A stretch of 64,000 bases of DNA from Selaginella moellendorffii. Lineage: Eukaryota > Streptophyta > Lycopodiopsida > Selaginellales > Selaginellaceae. The notes below the pieces were generated by a model. The model saw only the letters and a list, made by a program, of their open reading frames with translations. It had not been told where the DNA came from and searched no databases. Shown piece by piece: positions 22,069-31,258 of the stretch. The stretch spans positions 1,797,149-1,861,148 of the forward strand of contig NW_003314281.1 in NCBI RefSeq assembly GCF_000143415.4, read 5' to 3'. The first letter of the stretch is position 1, and the number at the start of each line of letters is the position of its first letter. A program made the translations under genes and the position numbers.

Positions 22069-22922
22069 ATATTGATCCCATCAGGAGCTCGTGGCAATCG
22101 CGAAGGTAAACCTAGCTCTGTTGGTAATATTGGATCATGACCATATAGAAGTTTATATGGTGAAGCACCAACAGAACTCTGCACCCCTGTGACATAAGCA
22201 TACCGAAGAGACGGCAAATAACCATCCCAATCCGAATGTTGAAAGTTCACATACTTCACAATCATCCCTTTGAACGTCCGAACGAGCCGTTCCACCAGAC
22301 CGTCTGATTGTGGATGATAAGCACTCGTAAAAGTGTGGCGTATCCCCAACCGAGATGTCAAAACATGAAATACCTCAGCCATAAATGCAGGACCATTATC
22401 CGAAAGAATCCGTTCTGGACAAGAATGCTGGAACACCACTCGATTGAGGAGGAAGTATCCAACAGCAGTTGCAGAGGCACTAGCAAGAGCACCAACTTCC
22501 ACCCAACGAGTCAAGTAGTCAGAAGCAATAATAACATACTCATTGCCAGCAGTCGATCGCGGAAAAGGTCCCATAAGATCAAACGCCACCAACTCAAACA
22601 GACGAGAAACTGCAATTGACTCCAACCGTCCTTCCGCAGCACAAGGGGGAGTATTACGAGCTTGGCACCAAACGCAGCTACGCACATACCGGATAATATC
22701 ACGTCGCATCTCTGGCCAATAGAAAGATCTGCGCAACTTCTCGGTGACACGACGGTGTCCCATATGCCCACCTAGAATAGGAGAATCATGGTAGGCATGG
22801 AGAAACTGCGGAATAAACACCGAAGGCACCACCAGCCGTAAATGAGCATCAGGATCCGTCCCCACAAAATAAAAAAGGCCATCTTCAAGGCGATATTGAG
22901 AATGTAAATGCCGAAAAGGCAA
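22065..22922 (-). pseudogene. Gypsy integrase core (pol segment)
   Basis: The zinc-binding HHCC region is present (HDSPILGGHMGH then CVWCQ), followed by the DDE core: FDLMGPFPRS, LSDNGPAF, and HPQSDGLVERLVRTFKG with the catalytic Glu. All three catalytic acids are visible. A TGA just upstream (about 22960) separates it from the RNase H segment in the same frame; CGA to TGA would explain it. A frameshift ends it at 22065. Confidence 0.9.
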
Positions 22923-22958
22923 GTCATCAGCAAGTGATGCAGGATTCTCAAACCCATC

Positions 22959-23717
22959 TCAAAGCCTTCGAATCCACGGCTCAATCTTTTGAGCCTCGCG
23001 AACCTCATCCAGAGAAGGTAGATCTTGCTCTACGCCCTGTGGACACTGAACGTCAAGGACAGCAACCGCCGACGGCACAGAATCCTCATCTAGAAAATCC
23101 ACAGATGCTGGAACAACAGGTTCGTCAGAAACATGAGAAGTGAGTGGAGAAGGAAGAGGAGCTCGAGAAAGGGCATCAGCATCAGCCATAGAACTCCCTG
23201 GGCGATGAACAACATCGAAATCATATATCTGAAGCTTCAAAGCCCATCGAGCCGTACGACCAACCAGGTTCTTTCGCTTCAATAATGAAGTAACAGCAGC
23301 ATGGTCACCTTCAAGTAACGTCCGAGAACCATGTAGATAGGCATGAAGTTTCTCGAAACCCCAGACTGCTGCTAAACACTCCTTCTCCGTCGTGGAGTAG
23401 TTCATCTCCGCTGGTTGTAATGTACGGCTTATGTATGCAATGGGATGGCGCTGACCAGGCACACTCAAGCTCTCTTGCATCAACACACCTCCAAGACCAA
23501 TGTCAGAAGCATCCACGCGCAAAATAAAAGGTCGAGTGTAGTCAGGATATGCCAAAACCGGAGGAGTCGTCAATAGCTCTTTGAGATTCACGAACGCCCG
23601 CTCACAATCGGGAGACCAGATGAAAGATGACGTTGATGACTTCAGCAATGCTCGCAATGGTAAAGTGCGATCGGAAAGATGATCCACAAAACGACCGAGA
23701 TACTGCACCTTACCCAA
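22959..23717 (-). pseudogene. Gypsy RNase H segment of pol
   Basis: It begins LGRFVDHLSDRTLPLRALLK, followed by the RNase H-like FILRVDASDIGLGGVL, then YSTTEKECLAAVWGFEKLH, and HRPGSSMADADALSR at the end of the domain. It is in frame with the RT segment to its right, separated by one TAG at about 23724. Confidence 0.9.
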
Positions 23718-23723
23718 AAAGCG

Positions 23724-25031
23724 CTACACATCATTCACACACTTCGGAGTAGGGAACTTTAGAACAGCCACAAGTTTGTCAGGATCAACTTGCAAACCCT
23801 CACGAGAAATACGGTACCCAAGATAAGTTGTGTCCTTGGACCCAAACACGCACTTCGACCGCTTCAGCTTTAAACCAACGTCGCGTAGCCAATCCAACAC
23901 TTTACAAACATCACGAACATGCTCCTCCCACGTCCCCTCCGAGTGGATCAAGACATCATCAATGAAGTCAGCCGTCACCTCCGGCATATCGCAAAGAACC
24001 TCGTCCATCATTCGCTGAAAAGTTGCTGGAGCATTGTTCAAACCAAACGGCATCACCAAAAACTCGTACAAACCAAATGGTGTATGAAAAGCAGTCTTAG
24101 GAATATCGTCTTCAGCCATCGGTACTTGCCAATACCCAGAAGCAAGATCTAGCTTGGTGAACCAACGACTTCGCCCCAGACGATCCAAGAGATCAGCAGT
24201 GTGAGGAAGAGGGTACACGTCCGGGATCGTCACTTCATTTAACGGACGATAGTCGATGCAGAAACGAATACTCCCATCAGGCTTCATCACAAGATGAGGT
24301 TCACATGCCCAAGGACTCCGCGACTTCCGAATAACACCCTTCTCCAACATCTCCTTGACGTTTGCACGTAAAATCTTGATCTCCTTGGGTGACCGACGAC
24401 GAACAGGAACCTTGATTGGACGAGCATCCCCGGTTGGAATGGGATGACATGTGGCAATCTTGGCCCCAGACGATAGGTCAAATTCAAAGAGATCAGAATA
24501 CTCCTTCATGAGCTGGTCAACAGCTGCAACACAAAGATCATCGGAGGGATCGGAAAAGGGAAGAGCAGAACAAGATGGAAACACAAAAGGAAATAATGGA
24601 GGAACAAAAGTAATGGAAGCAGAGGTAGAAGTAGAGGGACGAAGAGGTACGGAAGTGAGAGGAATGGATGAAACATAAGGAAGGATGAGACAAGGGGGAA
24701 AAGCCTCAAAGTCACATTTGGCATGATTGTGCTGCAACCAATCCATACCAAGAATGAGGTCAAAAGCTTGACTCGGCACCACCCGCAATAACTGCAACTC
24801 AAGCTCGAGATTGCCCACACGCACAACCAGGTCCGCCTCATCTCGTGCACATGCATGTGTACGGCCGTTGCCATAAAGAATGAAAACTGGATCCGCCGCA
24901 CGACGCAAGTGTAGACGACAACGTGTGGCAACAGGTCGAGCAATAGAAGGTAAACTCGAACCTGTATCAACCAACACGGAGAGAAGAATAGGAGACCTCT
25001 TGTTATAAAAACGAGCTTGGAAAGTAAACAC
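23724..25031 (-). pseudogene. Gypsy protease and reverse transcriptase segment of pol
   Basis: The aspartic protease motif LLSVLVDTGSSLPS is near the start, with ILGMDWL downstream. The RT core has FCIDYRPLNEVT, WFTKLDLASGYWQ, TAFHTPFGLYEF, MPFGLNNAPATFQR and a catalytic FIDD in place of the usual Y-[IL]-D-D. The frame differs from gag by one, so either a programmed shift or decay separates them. It ends at a TAG. Confidence 0.92.
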
Positions 25032-25120
25032 TGGATGAACCGGTGCCGAGTGAACCCCTTAATGATACTCCCGAAAGAAAGATGGAGGGGTCACTAACTT
25101 ATTCGCGCAAGGTCCCTCCA

Positions 25121-26053
25121 TTACTCGCGCGACTCCTCATTTCCCGAATGCACCTCGGTATCCAAACCTTCCACCGCAGCAGCACCAACGGGACGTTGCT
25201 GACGCCAAGGTCTCCACCCAGGAAATGGAGGTCGCCAATCCGGAAAGCGCCGACAACGCCGATAAGTATGACCAACTTCATCACACGCCCAGCAACGAAT
25301 GTCACGGCCACGACCACGTCCTCGCCCTTGTCCTTGGACTCGAGTAGCAGCAGCATCAACCTCCATGGGAACAGGACCATCACTCATAGGAAGTGGAGCT
25401 GAAGGACGTGTAGCAAGAAGTGGAAGAGGCGACGTCTCATAACGTTGTGCCAAGCGAAGAGCATCGTCAAGAGTGGCAGGAGCAAGTGTATGCACAAGTC
25501 CGACAAGATCTTGACGAAGTGCTGGCCACAGCATTCCTAGCTTGATCCGCTCCGACATATTTGGCTCCGCACGAAGCAAAAGACTTCGGAAACGAACGCC
25601 AAATTGCATCACCGACTCAGATGGCCCTTGGCGAAGACGATGCAATTGTTGGAAGGCATCATCACAATCGTCGGCGTGTCCGAAGGCGCGTTTGAAGACG
25701 TCCGGAAGAACACTCCAATCGCCACGAGTAGCTGCGCTCAATCCATTGTACCACTGCAATGCCGTCCCTTGAAGACATGTGGGGAACTCACGCAAACGTC
25801 GAGCATCATCCCAAGAATGATATGTGGCAATCACCGTGAAGTGATCGAACCAATGGTACACATCATCCCCAGGATTCCCACGAAAGAACTCCGGCCGAAC
25901 GCGAGGATTGGCACCAAAAGCAGGAGGAGTTGTACCATGTGCCGTGAACGCCGCCATCAACTGAGTTTGGTTGTTCAATTGCAGGCGCATAGCATCAAGC
26001 AATTGAACCAACTGCTGCTCTAGAGTCAAAGGAGGAGATTGCGGATCGGCCAT
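25121..26053 (-). CDS. Gypsy gag protein
   Basis: A 310-aa frame from ATG at 26053. The retrotrans_gag-type central region includes FFRGNPGDDVYHWFDHF, LQGTALQWYNGL and VMQFGVRFRSLLLR. Arg/Gly repeats at 242-250 precede one CCHC zinc knuckle at residues 254-267 (CWACDEVGHTYRRC). This is the capsid/nucleocapsid-like protein that packages element RNA. It is the only major frame of the element without a break, and a second partial copy lies at 30211-30751. Confidence 0.88.
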   Translation of the reverse strand: MADPQSPPLTLEQQLVQLLDAMRLQLNNQTQLMAAFTAHGTTPPAFGANPRVRPEFFRGNPGDDVYHWFDHFTVIATYHSWDDARRLREFPTCLQGTALQWYNGLSAATRGDWSVLPDVFKRAFGHADDCDDAFQQLHRLRQGPSESVMQFGVRFRSLLLRAEPNMSERIKLGMLWPALRQDLVGLVHTLAPATLDDALRLAQRYETSPLPLLATRPSAPLPMSDGPVPMEVDAAATRVQGQGRGRGRGRDIRCWACDEVGHTYRRCRRFPDWRPPFPGWRPWRQQRPVGAAAVEGLDTEVHSGNEESRE

Positions 26054-26286
26054 GAAAATGAATGAGAAAGAAAGAGCAAAAGAAGAGAAATGACAAAAAG
26101 CTGGAATGAAATGGTAGATCTAGACAATGCAAAAAGCTAAATCTAAACCAAAATCCTGAAAGGAAAGAACAAAAGAAAGGAAATGGAAAAAGCTAAATCT
26201 AGACAATGGAAAAGCTAGATCTAAACCAAAATCCCAAATCCAAGCACTCCCCAGGGACAATCAAAGGTGCCCCTCATCTCCACCAA

Positions 26287-26461
26287 TGTGAGTGCATGGA
26301 ATATGGAAAGGGAATACAGAAATGTGCATATCAATTAGCCCAAAAAACCCTAGCTTATATACAGGAGCGAGTGGTCCGGATTGAAACCAATCCGACGGCT
26401 ACCAAAATCCACTACGCTAATATTAGTATACGGCATCGTAGCCGTACACTTGGCCCTCACA
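26287..26461 (-). repeat. 5' LTR of gypsy element
   Basis: 175 bp, TGTGAG to CTCACA. On the element's strand it is followed by TTGGTGGAGATGAGG, where the primer-binding site should be. That sequence is not the initiator-Met type used by the surrounding LARD family. Confidence 0.88.
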
Positions 26462-29100
26462 GTGCCATTCCATATTCCATATTAGTAAATTTCATATTTG
26501 CCCTAAAGACTAACTCTTGGGAGGGGGGGGGAGGTGGGGTTGAGAGTGTACTGGGCCTTCATTTCGTAATGCAATAGGCTTAGAGTTCAGCTCCAAATTT
26601 AGGTGCACTACAATTAGTTTTGCAATTATTTGGTTCTCCATCATTAATATGGCTTGATTAAATTTCAATTTAGATTGTGTTTAGCATAATATGTAAGAGT
26701 GGGAGTGTTCTTGAGCATCTGTTTAATGATAGTGCATGGTCTACTCCATTCAACTACCATGGATTTCTCTTCTAATCCTTTAGAAAGTTTTCATGAGAAA
26801 ATCTAAATTGGTAGTGAATGTTGTGGAAAATAAAGTTGACAGTCAAATGTTGATTTGCTGCAATAATTAAGATAGCTTTTACCCATTTGGTGCAAGCATA
26901 TAGGGATGTTATGATGTGAATTTGACCATTTACAATTCTCGAAAGTGAAAGCTATTGCAAATACCCACAATTGTAACTAAACTAAGTGCCACTTTATTTC
27001 AAAGATTAAAATAAATAAAAGCATTGGGAGCTAAGACTTGGTTGTTATAGGAAATTTCAAATTGATTATGAATCAAGTCAAAGAGCACAAGAGGAAAATG
27101 CTATAAATAAATTTTGGTAAAAAATATGGCTACCTAAATTTATTTTCCTTCACCATATTCTCCCTATAACAAGTGTGCCCGACCACACATATTTACATAC
27201 CATCCTATATAAGAGTTTGTTAGAGAGGGGGGTTTCAAATATATAGTACGGAAAGTGGTTGGAATGTATGGTTTGACCATCTAAAATATTAATATGACTT
27301 CCACTAAGTTGTATTGCTTCTTGTTTTATGCTCGGCTTAGGTTTAAGCCCAAATTCCATGCTGCTTTAGTTGGTAGGATACCCTCACATGTGATTTTTAC
27401 CCTTTATCCTATGGTGATTTACTATAGGATGACCATAAAGCAGAACCTAAACCCTCTTTGTGCCATGTGACAAATGCCACATGTCCAAAGAACAGTGGTG
27501 TGGAGCCTGAGGTTCAGGGGCTTAGGCCACTGAACGAAGGAACGGTGCCAAACTCCCAAGCATGGAGCCAAGGAGTGATAGAATCGGACCACGGAGCAAC
27601 TCCCGAGCATGTAGCCCAAGGAGTGAAGGGACAGGAGCACGGAGTGACTTGGAATAGTCCTAGAGTATCCACTTTCCCAATGCTAGGATCAGCACACAAA
27701 ATGGACCCAAATAGAGTTTGGCGCTATTTTAGCATATCGGTGGCCTAACGTGAGGACATGGGTACTCCACTAGCTAGCATGGTGTGGAACTTGAGCTTAG
27801 ACCCAAGACAGACATAGAATAAGGATAGGCACGCAAGCGGGAGCTAGACTATGCCTCAAGTTAGTTAACCATGCCCGACCTGCCCACTATCCCTACTGTA
27901 CATTTAGAACCCCCTACAACACCCCCCCACCCCCTTTGAGGAACACATGCTTTGGGCTTTCACCTCAAGCCTCCCTTGGTATTAGGAGTTAGTCTCTGGG
28001 ACAAACTCAAAACTTACTAAATATGGAATGTCCCTAGATTGCGAATTTGGACACGGGACAAACACTATTGTATTTAGGACAATCTCTACATTCCGTAAAT
28101 ATGCCAAATGAGCAAATCTGGACACTTTTTATAAATAGCATTTAAGACTGCACTAGTCGCAGAGCAACCAACAATTACTCTTCAACTTGCCTTCACAAGA
28201 CTCAAACACTAAACTCACATCATCAAGTCATATACTTGTCTAACATGAATGTGATACATCTAATATTCCTAGACTGAGAGTCATTCTTTCTTGAGGATGG
28301 AAAATTTTCCACAAATGTTCTTAAGCTTTTCCAATGGCTAATCTGTTCATCACTTTGCCCGAAAACCATTCCATTTTTGTAAGCTAATACACTCTAGTGA
28401 AAGGGTTGGAGTTGATTTCAGTTAGCTTAGACTTTAGTAAGTAGTTTTTTATAATGCAACCCGAAAGGGATGCTAACTTTTGGGGTTAAGGCAATTGAGT
28501 TGGATAGAGTCTAAAGTTGGTGTAGAAAAGTGGCTATTGCACTTTTTTAAGGGCTGTTGCACCCTAAACCTTTATGCCTTTCTTTTGTAATGTTATGCTT
28601 GCACTTTGCATTTTGTTAGATTTTATGAGAGTAGTGAGCTCTCACTGATCTTGACTTAGTCTTGGTAGCCCTGCACCTTGGCTGAGGATGGTGATGTCCA
28701 ACTTAGTTGTTTGAGGTTTAGATGTTATTACTCGTACTATAGCTTTGTCTATGAGGAGGTTGTGTACAGATATAAGTCCATCTCATGGTCATCACTTTAG
28801 TTTTGGCTAAGTGTTGATAATGCATAACTAACCTCTTCAAAGGCATACTTAGAGCTATTGGTTAGTCTAATAGCCTAACCTCTAGATCACCATGGGTTGA
28901 AAGTTTTCTCAGTGCAATCGATCGCAAGCAGTGCTGGAATGAATCCCTAGTCTCGCATTGTAGATGGAACTCGAAGTTCCTATGCTGTGCTTGCCTTTGC
29001 TTTGCCGACCAAATTTTCTGGGTAGGAGCTGGAACCCAAACTTCGTTCCAATCGGACGAAGCCTCGCGATTCTCAGTCGCCGATCACGCTCTGTGGAGGT
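26462..29100. mobile_element. Mosaic of LARD-family LTR and interior fragments
   Basis: Non-coding. The block 27420-27900 is the reverse complement of LTR sequence at 30780-31260. The block near 28130-28240 is inverted relative to 37020-37100, and 28270-28870 runs forward relative to 36296-36900. A poly-G run is at 26521-26532. The breakpoints show repeated insertion and inversion. Frames here (70-96 codons) are LTR shadows. Confidence 0.6.
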
Positions 29101-29130
29101 GGCCTAATTACAGTCTACTAAGAATGGGCC

Positions 29131-29379
29131 ATGGATCGAGAGGATTGTCTCCGGCTCCTTCGATCCTGCACTTCCATCTCCGCAGTTCGAGAGGTCCACG
29201 CTAGGATCTGCCCCTTTTTGGCGCCAAGCAATGCCTTCCTCCACAACAAGCTCATCGATGCCTACGGCCGGTGTGGCTGCGCCCAGAGCTCGCGCGCTGT
29301 TTTCGATGCCATGCCCGACGCAACCAAGAATCCCTTCTCCTGGACGCAATTCTTGTCCAGGAGAAGAATTTTCAGATAG
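29131..29379 (+). pseudogene. 5' fragment of a PPR-family gene, cut off by LTR insertion
   Basis: From ATG 29131 the frame reads CLRLLRSCTSISAVREVHAR, then FLHNKLIDAYGRCGCAQSSR and AVFDAMPDATKNPFSWT. This is the standard N-terminal pre-motif and first PPR motif of plant PLS-class proteins. Homology stops near 29360-29378, where LARD LTR sequence (GCATGGTGTGGAACTTGGAC) begins, and the frame ends soon after. About 180 bp upstream is GC-richer and may be its former promoter. It is not a copy of the PPR gene at 51068. The rest of the gene is not in this window. Confidence 0.8.
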
Positions 29380-29738
29380 CATGGTGTGGAACTTGGACTT
29401 AGATCCAAGCCAGAAGCAAAAGAAGGATAGGCATGCAAGCGGAAGCTAGACTATGCCTCAAGTTGGTTAGCCATGCCCAACTTACCCACTATTCCTACTA
29501 TATATTTAGAGGATGAGTCTCAACATGTACTATCCAATGAGATTGGGCAACTAATCTCATTGTATACACAAAGATGAAAATGATAATTTGAGTGGGTACA
29601 TGTTCAAATGCTAAAATTTTGCATTCATTTCTTAGGTATAGATTTTGGTTACTTTTTATACCATATTATATGAGCTTGCTCTTGGGCTTATAAAATGGAC
29701 TGAGATGTTTTGTTTGGATGCGCTTGAGCTTGGGCTCA
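29380..29738. mobile_element. LARD-family fragments (inverted LTR piece plus forward interior piece)
   Basis: 29380-29500 is in the opposite orientation to LTR sequence at 30830-30910. 29505-29738 matches interior sequence after the primer site at 31270-31500. The junction at about 29505 is therefore a rearrangement. Confidence 0.6.
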
Positions 29739-30110
29739 TGTTGTGAATGTGACTTCAGGTATTGAAAGTTACCTGTCAGCCAGTCCTTACGAACACTCTT
29801 TCCTTACTGCCACGATAGCAGGAGGTTAGTATTGCTAGACCCTTTATCAATCCCTTTTGTTCAAGTGTTAGTAAATTGGTCTTAGCATCTATACTTAGCC
29901 AGATGGACATAAGGTAGGAACTCCTATGTGTTTGTAGTTGAGCATACTCAGCCTGGCTCTTAGTTCTCTTTTGCTCTGTCTTGCACTAGCTTGGCAAGAA
30001 CCCCTGCATATTGAGATTAGTCCCTTAATATCATTGGATGATAGCTTACCGTGTCTGCCAAACACCTATCATACCCTTTGTGTTAATCTCATTTTGGTCC
30101 CAAATGCTAT

Positions 30111-30210
30111 NNNNNNNNNNNNNNNNNNNNNNNNNNNNNNNNNNNNNNNNNNNNNNNNNNNNNNNNNNNNNNNNNNNNNNNNNNNNNNNNNNNNNNNNNN
30201 NNNNNNNNNN
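30111..30210. other. Assembly gap (100 N)
   Basis: Exactly 100 N, the conventional length for a gap of unknown size. It lies where LTR sequence should be joined to a nested gypsy element, so the missing sequence is probably repeat. Frames crossing it are artefacts. Confidence 0.99.
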
Positions 30211-30751
30211 TCTTGGGATGATGCTCGTCGTTTGCGTGAGTTCCCCCCATGTCTTCAAGGGACGGCATGGCAGTGGTACAATGGATTGAGCGCAGCTACT
30301 CGTGGCGATTGGAGTGTTCTTCCGGACGTCTTCAAACGCGCCTTCGGACACGCCGCCGATTGTGATGATGCCTTCCAACAATTGCATCGTCTTCGCCAAG
30401 GGCCATCTGAGTCGGTGATGCAATTTGGCGTTCGTTTCCGCAGTCTTCTGCTTCGTGCGGAGCCAAATATGTCGGAGCGGCTCAAGCTAGGAATGCTGTG
30501 GCCAGCACTTCGTCAGGATCTTGTCGGACTGGTGCATACACTTGCTCCTGCCACTCTTGACGATGCTCTTCGCTTGGCACAACGTTATGAGACGTCGCCT
30601 CTTCCACTTCTTGCTACACCTCCGTCAGCTCCACTTCCTATGAGTGACGGTCCTGTTCCCATGGAGGTTGATGCTGCTGCTACTCGAGTCCAAGGCCAAG
30701 CCCGAGGACGTGGTCGTGGCCGTTACATTCCTCGCTGCTCGTGCGACGAGG
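30211..30751 (+). pseudogene. Gypsy gag fragment beside the gap
   Basis: It is nearly identical to residues 80 to ~257 of the gag at 25121-26053, on the opposite strand, from SWDDARRLREF to the Arg/Gly repeat. It ends in the zinc knuckle (CSCDE), where LARD LTR sequence (GGGGGGTTTTAAATG) resumes. The first 79 codons and the 5' LTR would be in the gap. The right end is truncated. Confidence 0.85.
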
Positions 30752-31258
30752 CTATGGGGGGGTTTTAAATGTATTTAAATGTATAATAAGGATAGTGGGT
30801 AGGTCTGGCATGGCCGATTAACTTGAGGCATAGTTTAGCTCCCGCTTGCGTGCCTGTCCTTGTTCTACATCTAGCTTAGGTCTAAGCCCAAGCTCCACAC
30901 CATGCTAGTTAGTGGAATACCCATATCCTCGTGTTAGGCCACCGGTATGCAGTGGATACTCTAGGATTGTTCTAAGTTGCTCCGTGCTTCTGTCCCTTCG
31001 TTCCTTGGGCTATATGCTAGAGAGTTGCTTTGTGGTCCGGTTCTGTCACTCCTTGGCTCCATGCTTAGGAGTTTAGCATTGTTCTTTCATTCAGTGGCCC
31101 AAGCCTTTAAACCTCAGGCTCCACACCATTGTCCTTTGGACACATGGCATGTGACATGTGGCATTTGTCACATGGCACAAAGAGGGTTTAGGTTCTACTT
31201 TGTGGTCATCCTATGGTAAATCACCATAGGATAAAGGGTAAAAACCACGTGTGTTACA

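Larger units (their letters stand above)
21460..26461 (-). mobile_element. Near-complete Ty3/gypsy LTR retrotransposon (~5.0 kb)
   Basis: The order on the minus strand is 5' LTR, gag, protease, reverse transcriptase, RNase H, integrase, purine tract, 3' LTR. Integrase after RT/RNase H defines Ty3/gypsy. The integrase ends in a GPY/F-type module and no chromodomain is seen. The two LTRs are almost identical, so the insertion is young, yet the coding region has two in-frame stops and at least one frameshift. It sits inside an LTR of the LARD-like family. No clean target-site duplication is visible (TTCAA versus GTGCC). Confidence 0.9.
29739..31258 (+). repeat. LARD-family LTR A, interrupted by gap and gypsy gag fragment
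   Basis: It starts TGTTGTGAATGTGACTTCAGG (compare 39476 onward) and ends GTGTGTTACA just before TTTGGTATCAGAG. It is split by the N gap and a gag fragment at 30111-30751. Without these, the LTR would be ~1.1 kb by comparison with LTR C plus the distal part here. Confidence 0.65.

Noticed and set aside
22308-24678. Plus-strand frames of 60-103 codons across the gypsy element
   Set aside because: Shadows of the minus-strand pol and gag coding sequence.
29938-30768. 276-codon plus frame spanning the assembly gap
   Set aside because: It reads through 100 N, joining LTR sequence to a gag fragment. It is an artefact of the gap.
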